NCBI GenBank assembly: GCA_964630835.1
Contig: CAZVZM010000003.1
Span: 1-64,000 of the forward strand
Direction: 5' to 3'
DNA: 64,000 nucleotides
Origin: Halarsenatibacter sp964630835
GTDB lineage: Bacteria; Bacillota; Halanaerobiia; Halanaerobiales; Halarsenatibacteraceae
Both the position numbers and the translations under genes were made by a program. How positions within the stretch are numbered: the first letter of the stretch is position 1; each line of letters opens with the position of its first letter. This document shows positions 18,451-27,352 of this stretch, piece after piece. The notes beneath the pieces were generated by a model. The model saw nothing but the letters and a program-made list of their open reading frames with translations. It made no database searches and had not been told where the DNA came from.

Positions 18451-19749
18451 TTACCCATCCAGCACATCTTCTATGCCTTCTTTCATGGAATCCACAGCTT
18501 CAGGAACGGGCATATCTCCGGTTACGGCTCTATTGAAGTATTCCATGATAACGCTGCTCACTTCTGTATAATTGTGGTATCGGGGTCTGGTGTCGGCAAT
18601 TTCAAAGTTCTTCAGCTGACCTTCATACCAGGGGTAATCATCCTGAAGCTCTTCATCTTCCAGAAATTCCGTCCTTACCGGAGCCATGCCTTCGTGTACC
18701 AGTTCTTCGTGAGCCTCCGCCCCGGTCCACCAGTAACCAAACTCAGCTGCCGCCTGTTTCTGGTCATCGTCTATAACCTCGGGCATGCCCAGCACCCAGG
18801 TGCCTGTTACACCTGAAGCTTCTCCGGTGGGGCCAGAAGGAGCAGTCTCATAACCCAGGTCACCAGCCACCATTGACTCCTCGGGATCTTCATGACCGGC
18901 AATTATAGCAGGCCACTGCAGAGTCATAAAAAGCTGTCCGGCATTCATATTGGAGATAGTTCCATCGTGGCCGAAGTTATCGGCACCTGGAGGAGCGTAC
19001 TCCATCAGGCCTTTGTAAAATTCAAAAGCTTCGATAGCCTTTTCCCTATCCAGGACAAGATTTAAGTCTTCATCAAGAATTTGAGTGCCAAAAGTATTCA
19101 GGACCCATATAGCTTCAACAGTCGCTCCCTCTGCCGTATATGTGAAGGGGGCAAAGCCATATCGGTTAGGTTCATCGGTGAAAAATTCAGCCATATCCAT
19201 CATTTCATCGGTGGTTTCCGGATTGCTGAGCTCATAACCGTACTCCTCTTCGAAGGCTTCCTGATTGGCAGGATCATCTATTAAATCCTGTCTAAATACA
19301 AACATGTAAACATTTGCGTTTACAGGAATGCCTCCCAGTTCACCTCTAAAGGTGCCGCCATCTACAGCAGCCTGTACCAGATCCTCGACATTTGTTTTGG
19401 AATAAACTTCGCCTTCTGGCCATTCATCATATGGCAGAAGATAATCGTGAAATCTGGGGGTATAGGGTTCGTCAATAGCAATAAGATCATATTCTCCTGT
19501 TTCTCCGGTCAGGTTGATGGCTGCTCGCTCGATAAGTGAATCGGTTGGCAGATCATCGATGTTTACATCAATGCCTGTAGCTTCCTCAAATTCATCCACT
19601 CTGGCCATGACGGCTTCGGTTAAAGCATCGCGCCAGACGAGCACGTCTATGGATTCTCCTTCGTAAGGTCTATCCGCCTCAACGTCCATAACAAAGCCGG
19701 TGAATGCAAAGGCAAATACAAGCAAGAAAATCGTCGCTTTTTTAAGCAT
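18451..19749 (-). CDS. Extracellular sugar-binding protein of the ABC transporter
   Basis: Periplasmic binding protein of the MalE/UgpB family (432 aa). The signal peptide spans about residues 1-25 (KKATIFLLVFAFAFTGFVMDVEA) with no lipobox, implying a free periplasmic protein in a diderm cell. The mature protein is very acidic and includes EWPEGEVY, a central TLQWPAIIAGHED and GVTGTWVLGMPE. ATG follows AAGGAGGGG. It probably delivers a glycoside to the MalF/MalG-type permeases for the cytoplasmic GH31 enzyme. Confidence 0.9.
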   Translation of the reverse strand: MLKKATIFLLVFAFAFTGFVMDVEADRPYEGESIDVLVWRDALTEAVMARVDEFEEATGIDVNIDDLPTDSLIERAAINLTGETGEYDLIAIDEPYTPRFHDYLLPYDEWPEGEVYSKTNVEDLVQAAVDGGTFRGELGGIPVNANVYMFVFRQDLIDDPANQEAFEEEYGYELSNPETTDEMMDMAEFFTDEPNRYGFAPFTYTAEGATVEAIWVLNTFGTQILDEDLNLVLDREKAIEAFEFYKGLMEYAPPGADNFGHDGTISNMNAGQLFMTLQWPAIIAGHEDPEESMVAGDLGYETAPSGPTGEASGVTGTWVLGMPEVIDDDQKQAAAEFGYWWTGAEAHEELVHEGMAPVRTEFLEDEELQDDYPWYEGQLKNFEIADTRPRYHNYTEVSSVIMEYFNRAVTGDMPVPEAVDSMKEGIEDVLDG

Positions 19750-19907
19750 TATTTCCCCTCCTTTGGAGATTTAAGGGATCTTTGTGTAAGTTAAATTAAA
19801 TTTCAGAAAATTATCTCATAATGCCGGGAAAGCCCAATCAACTGCCGTTATATCTTAATTATAAAGACCTATAGGAAATCAATCACCCCCCTGCAGTTAG
19901 TCTATTT

Positions 19908-21728
19908 TTAGTCTATTTTGAGTTCAGCCAATTTTTCTTCTTTAGGACAACCTTTTTCATCCCAGCCTCTTAATCCATAATACTCCTCCAGCATTTCCTC
20001 AAAAGCTTCCCTTTTAAGCCTGTTTCCTGCGGTGGGACCGGCAGGTATATCTTCCTGAAATACTCTATCCGGCAGAGTGTCTTCCTTTCTTTTGATCCCA
20101 GCTCTAACAGCCAGAAGCCTCTCTATATTATACCCGCGTTCCCCTATCTCATAAAGTTCGTCCTCTGTAAAGTCAAAACCGGTTACAGCTGAAAGCAGCC
20201 GGGCAAAAAATTCTGGGGTTATAGCAGCCGTGGCTGTAAAGCACTGTCCGGCAGACTCATACGTTGTCCTTATATTTTGATCATTTACAACAAATTCGGC
20301 TTTGCCGCGGGGAGAACATCTGCCTCCTCCCAGCCCTTCCAGCTCAGCTGAAGGTGTGAAAGAACGCAGGTGGCAGCCACCCCGACTGGCTGTGGCGTAA
20401 GCCAGCCCCATTCCCCAGAGGCTTCGGGGATCATAAGCGGGCAGTTCCACTCCCTTAACCTGCATGGCAATATCTTCAACTCCCAGCTTTCTGGCCACCT
20501 CGCGGGATCCTTTGGCCAGCTCATCGCCAAAATCCTGTCTGAAGGCAATATCGCGAACGAGATTTAATATTGCCTCATCATCGCCCCACTGAACAGAATA
20601 TTCCAGCTCATCATCCAGAAGACCGCGTTCAGAGCACTCCATCACAAAACCGACGACATTTCCAGTAGATATAGTATCGAGGCCCAGCTCGTTGCAGAGG
20701 CGATTGGCTTCAATTACCACTGGAAAGCTGTTGTTATCGCACTGGGGGCCGAAGGACCAGATTGTCTCCCATTCTACACCGGAAGAGCTCCCGGCATACT
20801 TCCCCTCTTCTGCCATGACTTTTTTCTCACAAACTATGGGACAGAGTTCACAGGCTTTATCCTCCAGCAGATAATTTTCCCTGATATATTTATGATTAAA
20901 TTGTTCAGTATCCTTCTGATATTGAGATCCCTGGAAGTTTTTGGTGGGCATGGCGCCATTTTCATTGATAAAATCAAACATATGATGAGTGCCGTAAAGC
21001 CTTCTGGTTTTACTCGTAAATTCAGTTTCCATAATCTTATCGTAAAATTCTTTGCGCAGTTCAGCAAACTTTTCCGGATAGGCGGGCTCCATATACCTTT
21101 CGCTCTTTTGAGCTGGAGGCTGTACTCCAACTGCTTTCAAATTCTTTGAGCCCATGACTGCTCCCAGGCCTGTTCTTCCCACCGTTCTTCTCTCCACTCT
21201 CACAGCTGCGTATCTAACTAAATTTTCACCGGCAGGACCTATTAGAGCCAGTTGACTTCCGCAGTTACTTTCTTTAATCTCTCTTTCAGCTTCGCTGACC
21301 GGAAGCCCCCAGACACTTTTGGCAGAGTGAAACTCAACTCCATCTTCACCTATGAGAAAATAAACGGGTTCTTCCGCCCTGTTTTCGACAATTAACCCAT
21401 CAAAACCATGGGCTTTAAGATAGGAACCAAAGTAACCACCGGAGGTGCTGCCTTCTCCATAAAAACCATTGAGAGGAGAGGTAGACACCCAGGTGTGCTT
21501 GGGAGCTGCGGGAACTCCTGTTCCGTTTAAAAGACCCATCATGATAAATATTTTGCTCTCTTCACCCAGGGGATCAACTTCGGCTCCTACTTCATCGTAA
21601 TAATATTTAGCGCCCAGAGCCCTGGAACCCAAATATTTTCTATAATAATTTTCGGGCACGCTTTCCACTTTTGAAGTTTGATCTTTAAGATCTACTCGCA
21701 AAATTTTTCCATTTACTCCACCGGGCAT
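19908..21728 (-). CDS. Tungsten-type aldehyde:ferredoxin oxidoreductase
   Basis: AOR-family enzyme (606 aa) oxidising an aldehyde to a carboxylate with ferredoxin as acceptor. It uses a bis-tungstopterin and a [4Fe-4S] cluster. The N-terminal domain has GGVNGKILRVDL and STSGGYFGSYLKAHGFDGL. Cluster ligands Cys293, Cys296 and Cys300 form C-x2-C-x3-C (ACELCPIVCEKK), with another Cys in SAGQCFTATAA. GLGAVMGSKNLKAVGV is the pterin-domain signature. Start ATG behind AAGGAGG, 50 bp after the LarA-like gene. In context it may oxidise the C3 aldehyde (for example sulfolactaldehyde) formed from the sugar (inference). Confidence 0.93.
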   Translation of the reverse strand: MPGGVNGKILRVDLKDQTSKVESVPENYYRKYLGSRALGAKYYYDEVGAEVDPLGEESKIFIMMGLLNGTGVPAAPKHTWVSTSPLNGFYGEGSTSGGYFGSYLKAHGFDGLIVENRAEEPVYFLIGEDGVEFHSAKSVWGLPVSEAEREIKESNCGSQLALIGPAGENLVRYAAVRVERRTVGRTGLGAVMGSKNLKAVGVQPPAQKSERYMEPAYPEKFAELRKEFYDKIMETEFTSKTRRLYGTHHMFDFINENGAMPTKNFQGSQYQKDTEQFNHKYIRENYLLEDKACELCPIVCEKKVMAEEGKYAGSSSGVEWETIWSFGPQCDNNSFPVVIEANRLCNELGLDTISTGNVVGFVMECSERGLLDDELEYSVQWGDDEAILNLVRDIAFRQDFGDELAKGSREVARKLGVEDIAMQVKGVELPAYDPRSLWGMGLAYATASRGGCHLRSFTPSAELEGLGGGRCSPRGKAEFVVNDQNIRTTYESAGQCFTATAAITPEFFARLLSAVTGFDFTEDELYEIGERGYNIERLLAVRAGIKRKEDTLPDRVFQEDIPAGPTAGNRLKREAFEEMLEEYYGLRGWDEKGCPKEEKLAELKID

Positions 21729-21778
21729 ATTTCTGCCTCCTTAAAGTCATTTTACTGATATTGCGGTAAATTTATTTC

Positions 21779-23056
21779 TCAACTTTTCCGGACGGGGAGT
21801 AAACTGCTGGCTCTGGGGATAAAAATACCCCGTCCGATCTCCCCTTCTTTTGCAGTCGCTTTAAGTGCTTTTTTCATATTGCTGTGTGCGGGAAAGGGCA
21901 GTCCACAAAATTTTTCTAAGTTTTTCTTCTCTGTCACCAGTCTGACCTGACATCTTTTTAGAGTCTCTGCATAGAGATAGGCCTTATGCGCTCCCAGCTC
22001 GAATTCTCCGGACTTGAAGTCGGCAATAATAGATTGAGGATTAGAATGTTTGGTGATTAACTTTTTAAATTTTTCATCGCCAAACTCTTCCCGGCAGGCA
22101 GCTGCTAAAATGATTGTTCCCCCGGGCCTTACTATATCCTCACAGTGTTTTAAGGCTTTCTGCGACTGATAAAGATCTATATCTTTGGGATAACCGCCGG
22201 GAGATACAACTGCCAGATCATATTCTCCATCCACTTCCCTAATAACACTTTCAGCCAGCAGCTTGCGCCCTTTTTTATGAACCTTATCATCAGCACCTGC
22301 TAACACTTTCACAATATCTTTATCTTCGTTTAGCAGCACCATTAGAGAAAAATCAATATTTAAAAACTTTTTAAGCTCTTCAATTTCCTGGCGGACAGGA
22401 TTGCCACTATAATTGCCAGGCCGGGCAGCATCAGCGCTAAGAAGCTCATGATTGGCAGCTATAGTCTCCGCTCCCCCCAGTCCTATAGCCACAGATTTTA
22501 TACCCCCGGTATAACCCATGAACTGGTGCAGATCGATCAGGCCAGTGATTAGACGATAATCAGCCTCAACAAAATGCTTGTTTATACTAAATACGGTGCC
22601 TCTGCTGCCTGTCCCCAGCTCTTTTAACCCGGAGTTATCCCTGGCATCATGACTTATAACTTCATAATTACCGGAAATCTCTCTGCCAACAAGCTTGCGA
22701 AAATCTTTTTCATTGTGTTTGCGATGCATTCCTGTACCAACCAGCAGCTTGATATTATCAGAAACAGCACCTCTTCGTTCCAGCTCCGGCAGAAGCACAG
22801 ATAACAATTTTTGCGAGGGAACCGGCCTGGTTAGATCACTAATGGCAATGGCAATGCTTTCATTGCCGGTAAACTCCTTTTTCAGACCGGTTCTAAGCGG
22901 ATTTTCCAGAGCCGCAGCGATCCTTTCCTCCTCAGAGCCGGAAAAATCTATCTTTTCAGCTTCGCGGGAAAAATCGCCCCGCAAAATATCCAGCTCCGGC
23001 AGGCCGGCGGGCAGGGAGAATTTCAGATATCTCTCCCCAAAAGGCAATCTATACAC
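21779..23056 (-). CDS. LarA-family nickel-pincer racemase/epimerase
   Basis: Homologue of lactate racemase LarA (425 aa). Conserved pieces are IAISDLTRPVPSQKLL, GTGMHRKHNEKDF, ISHDARDNSG and LHQFMGYTGGIKSVAIGLGG. These carry the family's catalytic histidines and the lysine that binds the nickel-pincer nucleotide. LarA relatives racemise various 2-hydroxyacids. It starts at GTG and overlaps the UxaA-like gene by 8 bp. Placed between an AOR and a split 2-hydroxyacid lyase, it would interconvert enantiomers of the acid produced by AOR. LarB, LarC and LarE are not in the window. Confidence 0.88.
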   Translation of the reverse strand: MYRLPFGERYLKFSLPAGLPELDILRGDFSREAEKIDFSGSEEERIAAALENPLRTGLKKEFTGNESIAIAISDLTRPVPSQKLLSVLLPELERRGAVSDNIKLLVGTGMHRKHNEKDFRKLVGREISGNYEVISHDARDNSGLKELGTGSRGTVFSINKHFVEADYRLITGLIDLHQFMGYTGGIKSVAIGLGGAETIAANHELLSADAARPGNYSGNPVRQEIEELKKFLNIDFSLMVLLNEDKDIVKVLAGADDKVHKKGRKLLAESVIREVDGEYDLAVVSPGGYPKDIDLYQSQKALKHCEDIVRPGGTIILAAACREEFGDEKFKKLITKHSNPQSIIADFKSGEFELGAHKAYLYAETLKRCQVRLVTEKKNLEKFCGLPFPAHSNMKKALKATAKEGEIGRGIFIPRASSLLPVRKS

Positions 23057-24230
23057 TGGGGGCCTCTCTCGCTATCGCCAGTCCTGTCTGTTCTCCCAGC
23101 ACCTCGCATTTAGTTAATCTGCCGGAGCTTGTAGCCAGAACTTCCTGATAGATTCTCTCTCCGGCCTCTTCTATACTTGTATCTGCGGAGAATACATCGG
23201 TAATATCGAGATCAACTGTATCTTTCATCAATTCCATTGACTGCTCATTGGCTGTAACTTTGATAGTAGGCATAAGAGGATTGGAAATTGTGTGGCCTCC
23301 ACCTGTCGTAAAGACCAGCACCTGCGCTCCGCCGGCAGCTATACCTGTAATGGATTCCCCTCCATGTCCAGGAGTATCCATTAAATATAGACCGCTTTTT
23401 CCGGGAGGACGCTCAGCCCAGTCCATAACCCCTTTTATCGGTTTGCTGCCGCTTTTTTTAACCGCTCCCAGCGATTTTTCTTCCAGAGTGCTCAAACCAC
23501 CATCCATATTATCTCCAGTAGGCTGTGATCCCCTGATATCCTGCCCTTCGGCCAAAATTTGTGATTCCATCTCTTCAACTATTCGGTAGATATCTTCTGC
23601 AACTTCTTCATCTGCTGCCCTATCTGCCAGATTATCCTCAGCTCCAATAAGTTCAGTGGTTTCAGCAAACATTGTTCTGGCGCCGAGGTCGATTAATTTA
23701 TCCGAACAGACTCCCAGGGCAGGATTGGAGGCCAGTCCCGAGGTAGTATCAGAGGTGCCGCAGTTCATACCCAGAAGCAGTTTATCCACAGGAATCTCCT
23801 CTCTCTGCTGCGCACTCAAGTCTCTGGACATCTGCAGGGCATGTCTAAAGACCTGTTTATTGGCTTCCAGACTTCCCCCGACGTCATGTATGTTTACAGT
23901 AGCCACTGGCTTTCCGGTCTCTGCAATCTCTTCAGCAATTTGATCAGCAGTACAGCCTTCCTCGCGATAATGCTCTACGACTATAACGGCTCCAGCGTTA
24001 GCATTTTTGCCGAAACCCACCAGAGTTTCAAAAGTTTTTTGCAGATCGTTCCTGGTCTGACATCTACCCAGAGGATGAGTTATACCCACGGCATTTGGAA
24101 CTGTCCCTGCCACTTTATCGACCACTTCATTGGCATATATTGTGCCTGATAGAATAAGCAGATAGTTTCTTACGCCTGCATCCCCATTTTCTCTTCTGTA
24201 ACCCCAAAAAGCATCCATTTTTGCAAACAC
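23049..24230 (-). CDS. UxaA/SuyB-like lyase large subunit
   Basis: C-terminal-type UxaA family protein (about 390 aa) acting on 2-hydroxyacids. It opens with FWGYRRENGDAGVRNYLLIL and has GMNCGTSDTTSGLASNPALG near residue 165 and FTTGGGHTISNPLMPTIKVT near the end. ATG 24218 (residue 5) has the better ribosome site, AAAGGGG. Relatives are the altronate/galactarate dehydratase catalytic part and the beta subunit of (2R)-sulfolactate sulfo-lyase. Its length and separate SAF subunit fit SuyAB, and the exporter gene supports sulfite release. Sugar-acid dehydratase remains possible. Confidence 0.82.
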   Translation of the reverse strand: MFAKMDAFWGYRRENGDAGVRNYLLILSGTIYANEVVDKVAGTVPNAVGITHPLGRCQTRNDLQKTFETLVGFGKNANAGAVIVVEHYREEGCTADQIAEEIAETGKPVATVNIHDVGGSLEANKQVFRHALQMSRDLSAQQREEIPVDKLLLGMNCGTSDTTSGLASNPALGVCSDKLIDLGARTMFAETTELIGAEDNLADRAADEEVAEDIYRIVEEMESQILAEGQDIRGSQPTGDNMDGGLSTLEEKSLGAVKKSGSKPIKGVMDWAERPPGKSGLYLMDTPGHGGESITGIAAGGAQVLVFTTGGGHTISNPLMPTIKVTANEQSMELMKDTVDLDITDVFSADTSIEEAGERIYQEVLATSSGRLTKCEVLGEQTGLAIAREAPSV

Positions 24231-24241
24231 CCCTTTTAATT

Positions 24242-24529
24242 TTAATTTGCTAGATCTCCTCGAGCTCTGATCGCTTCAATGTTATGGACATGTACATGCT
24301 CTCCCTGAGAAATGTTCCGGCTTGCTCTCCCTATGGGCAGGCCATATTTTATTATTTCCTCGCCTTTTTCTATCGGGTGCAGCGCAAATTTATGACCGTA
24401 TGATATATCGTCCTTGATCTCGACCTCTTTGCCATCCCCTACCGAAACTACCGTTCCTGCTGAAATCTCATCCCTGACAACTGTTGCCACATTATCCCTA
24501 TCATCAATAACAAAAACTCTTTTGCTCAT
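24242..24529 (-). CDS. SAF-domain UxaA/SuyA-like lyase small subunit
   Basis: 95-residue SAF-domain protein equivalent to the UxaA N-terminus or SuyA. It contains YGHKFALHPIEKGEEIIKYG and the metal-region GEHVHVHNIE. The C-terminus IRARGD resembles altronate-dehydratase-type small subunits more than the K-x-x-RW ending I recall for SuyA. This is a caution against a firm sulfo-lyase call. ATG behind GGGAGGT, 11 bp before the large subunit, so the two should form one complex. Confidence 0.82.
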   Translation of the reverse strand: MSKRVFVIDDRDNVATVVRDEISAGTVVSVGDGKEVEIKDDISYGHKFALHPIEKGEEIIKYGLPIGRASRNISQGEHVHVHNIEAIRARGDLAN

Positions 24530-24565
24530 GGAAATTACCTCCCAAATTATATTTTGGCCTGGATT

Positions 24566-25288
24566 TTACTCAAACTTCATTTTTACTATTTCCTTTTCTA
24601 CTTCGTCTAAATGATTTAACATCTTATTTTTAGCCTCTTCTGCCTCGCCTTTTTTTAATGCTAAAAAAATGCTCTGATGTTCTTCCAGCGAGCGTTCCAT
24701 GCGATCAGGGATCTCTACTGTGTGTCCATAAATATTATTGATCAGCTCATTCAAATTGTTCATTATCCTGATTAAAACCGGATTTTGACTCATAGAAAAT
24801 ATCAAGAGATGAAATTTGTTATTATGCTCCCTTATATCTTCTTCCTTTATTTCCCTCTTATTCTCTTTGAGTAATATTTTAAATCTTTCTAACTCCTCGG
24901 TCATCTTTTTGATTTCTCTTTCTCTGCTTCGCCGGGCGGCCCATGAAGCGGCCTGAGATTCCAGAGTCTTCCTGATTTCAAATAGGTTTTTAATGGAATC
25001 ACTTTTGCTGAAAAAGAAGGGAGTAAGATGTTCAATAAGATTTTGCTGAATATCTTGAGAAATATAAACGCCCTGCCCGTGTTTAATGCTGACCAACCCC
25101 AGCACATTGAGAGTTTTCATGGCTTCTCTTACAGTTGCCCGAGAAACGTTGAATTCCTGTGTCAGTGCCCTTTCAGAGGGGAGTTTATCTCCGGGCTTTA
25201 ACTCCCCCCGAGAAATTTTTTCCTTGACTCGCTGCACAATTATTTCATAGAGTCTGGTATTTTTATCCTCATTGATAGTCTCAAACAT
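24566..25288 (-). CDS. FadR-type GntR-family transcriptional regulator
   Basis: Regulator of about 240 aa. The N-terminal winged helix is KLPSERALTQEFNVSRATVREAMKTL, and the C-terminal FCD ligand domain includes REHNNKFHLLIFSMSQNPVLI with metal-binding His residues. I chose ATG 25288 because GGGAGTGG precedes it. A longer frame begins at TTG 25345. It lies between the lyase genes and the exporter and probably responds to an acid intermediate of this locus. Confidence 0.88.
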   Translation of the reverse strand: MFETINEDKNTRLYEIIVQRVKEKISRGELKPGDKLPSERALTQEFNVSRATVREAMKTLNVLGLVSIKHGQGVYISQDIQQNLIEHLTPFFFSKSDSIKNLFEIRKTLESQAASWAARRSREREIKKMTEELERFKILLKENKREIKEEDIREHNNKFHLLIFSMSQNPVLIRIMNNLNELINNIYGHTVEIPDRMERSLEEHQSIFLALKKGEAEEAKNKMLNHLDEVEKEIVKMKFE

Positions 25289-25417
25289 ATCTTTCCACTC
25301 CCGGATTTCTCTCTTGATTTGCTGAAGTTTCCCCAGCCAGCACAACTAATTTTGGGAAATTTCTAATATATAGCTGAAGGACTCCAGCAGCCTGCCTATT
25401 ATTCCCCTCTAATACTG

Positions 25418-26416
25418 CTAAAATAAGGTCAAATTAATCAATAAGCTCACAGCTGCCATGAATATTGCCACTGCAAACCCGGTTAACAGAGGCCTCTTTC
25501 CGATTTTTCGAATATCATCCAGTTCCACCTGCAGTCCAATCCCAGAGAGCGCCAGAAGTATCAAAAAACCGGCGGCTTCATCGAGAAAATTCGCCAGATC
25601 GGCAGGTATCAATCTTAGACTGTTGAATACAGCCAGCAATAAAAAGCCTAGTATAAAGGTGGGAAACACCTCTCTGATAGAAAATCCTCCTTTTTCATCA
25701 CCAGAATCATTCCTCCTGCGAGCGTATATAAAACTAACAAGGAGGATTATGGGAGCCATAAGAACGTTGCGGGTGAGTTTGATGATGGTAGCAACTCTTC
25801 CCGCCGCATCGCTATAAATGAAACCTGCAGCCACTACCTGAGAAGTATCATTGATAGCTGTTCCCGCCCATGCTCCAAAAACTTCATCAGACAGGGCAAC
25901 AAAATTGCCCAGGAGTGGATAAACAAAAACTGCTATTACTCCAAAAATGGTGACAATCCCTACAGCCAGAAAAATATCTTCTTCTTCAGCCTCAATGATA
26001 GGAGCCGAAGTCACCACAGCTGTATTTCCGCAGATGGATAAACCCGCTGCAATTAGCAGCTTCTGTCGGAAATCTATCCCCATAAGGCTTCCCAGCAAAA
26101 AGGTCAAAAGAAAAGCTCCAGAAATTATTATCAGTACTGCTATCAGGCCCCTGCCGCCCACAGATAGCATCTCCTGAAAACTGATCCCTGCTCCCAGTAA
26201 AATAATAGCTATCTTAAGTATTTTCTTTAAACCCAGGCTAATGCCCGGATCAAATTTGTCGGCATCATACGAATAAAGATTATTTATCAGGATCCCCAGC
26301 AAAACAGCAACAAATACATCGCCTAAAAATTGAGGCAAATAACCAGCAATTAACTTTGCAACAATACTTATTGTAAATAGCATAAAAAGACCGGGGAAAT
26401 ATCTGGATATCTTCAT
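25418..26416 (-). CDS. YeiH-family putative sulfate/sulfite exporter
   Basis: Membrane protein of the YeiH/PF03601 family (332 aa) with about ten hydrophobic segments. Family hallmarks are ILLGAGISFQEML, GLSICGNTAVVTSAPII and WAGTAINDTSQVVAAGFIY. Members often sit beside sulfonate-degradation genes (for example taurine/Xsc clusters) and are annotated as sulfate exporters, although transport is rarely proven. ATG behind AAAGGAG. It is the first gene of the locus, and a miniature element is inserted just upstream. It is the main genetic hint that the pathway liberates sulfite. Confidence 0.87.
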   Translation of the reverse strand: MKISRYFPGLFMLFTISIVAKLIAGYLPQFLGDVFVAVLLGILINNLYSYDADKFDPGISLGLKKILKIAIILLGAGISFQEMLSVGGRGLIAVLIIISGAFLLTFLLGSLMGIDFRQKLLIAAGLSICGNTAVVTSAPIIEAEEEDIFLAVGIVTIFGVIAVFVYPLLGNFVALSDEVFGAWAGTAINDTSQVVAAGFIYSDAAGRVATIIKLTRNVLMAPIILLVSFIYARRRNDSGDEKGGFSIREVFPTFILGFLLLAVFNSLRLIPADLANFLDEAAGFLILLALSGIGLQVELDDIRKIGKRPLLTGFAVAIFMAAVSLLINLTLF

Positions 26417-26472
26417 CTATATTAACTCCTTTAAAGATAGCTACTATATGTATTTCTTGTTTTATGAAATTA

Positions 26473-26689
26473 GGTTCTTCTCCACATCAGTTGCTGGAGG
26501 AAGCTATGAGGCTCCGCTCACAATGAAATTTTTCCTCTGCTTCAGTTTAGTTTTTGGCCATGGACCTGACTCAGGCTTCGAAAAATTTCGAGTATCACTT
26601 CGCCTCATAGCTTCCTATAATAAGAGGTGAGTAACCATCGCTTTAAAGGAATATGTCGTAAATTTCACCAACGATTATGAAGAAGAACC
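26473..26689. repeat. ISL3-like miniature element, 217 bp, with 8-bp target duplication
   Basis: Starts GGTTCTTCTCC and ends in GAAGAAGAACC, flanked on both sides by TGAAATTA. The interior has GGAAGCTATGAGGC and its inverted partner GCCTCATAGCTTCC. It codes for nothing. It lies 57 bp upstream of the exporter start and so may affect promoter spacing for the catabolic locus. Confidence 0.85.
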
Positions 26690-27352
26690 TGAAATTATAA
26701 TTGGATAAACATATCTATACACAGGGACATAATTAATTTTTTTTAGAGGCCTGTAGTTCTTCCCGCAGCTTTTCTCACCCGAGAGATATCCAGAGGTCAG
26801 ACCACATACCACCAGCAGGAAAAAAATATAATTGTTTAGTAAATACAAAAACCTGCTGTTTTACAAAAGGGTATAATAAACCCCTCTCCGCCGATATAGA
26901 CGGAGGTATGACAGCAGGTAATCTCTTAATTTCTCTTACCTTTAAATATTTAATTTTGTTATATTCGATCCAGTCCATTCACTTTCAAGTTAACTTTATC
27001 ACATCTAATTTTTGTTGTCAAATATCGTTAAATGTTCGACGATGTCAGGTAAATGTGGGCCAGAAAGAAATATTCTTCGGCTTGCAGGGAATATATTTTG
27101 TGACTATAATTATCATTACAGTGTAATTATCAATTTAAACATCCTGTGCCTGGCTTTTAGATAATTGATGATGTAAATATACTGTTGTATGGTCCTCCTT
27201 AAGTTTCGCCAGCCCACGAAATCAAATTTTATTGTCACAGCATTTGCCAGGGAGTTAAGGAATTGCAGAAGATTTATTATATCATGGTCGGAAACAAAAC
27301 GCGCGAAAAAAATGGTATCTATAATGCATGATAGTGCTGGAGGGAAGGTCAG
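26690..27352. other. Divergent intergenic region before ogt
   Basis: No convincing gene. It contains a CAGCAGG/CCTGCTG inverted repeat with a 32-nt A-rich spacer (about 26814-26860) and a CCTCTCCG/CGGAGG hairpin near 26882-26907. These could be leader structures of the minus-strand locus. No known riboswitch core was recognised. The ribosome site GGAGGGAAGG of ogt is at the right end. Confidence 0.4.

Noticed and set aside
26775..26978. Minus-strand frame of 67 codons upstream of the exporter locus
   Set aside because: Overlaps inverted repeats and has no ribosome site or family resemblance.
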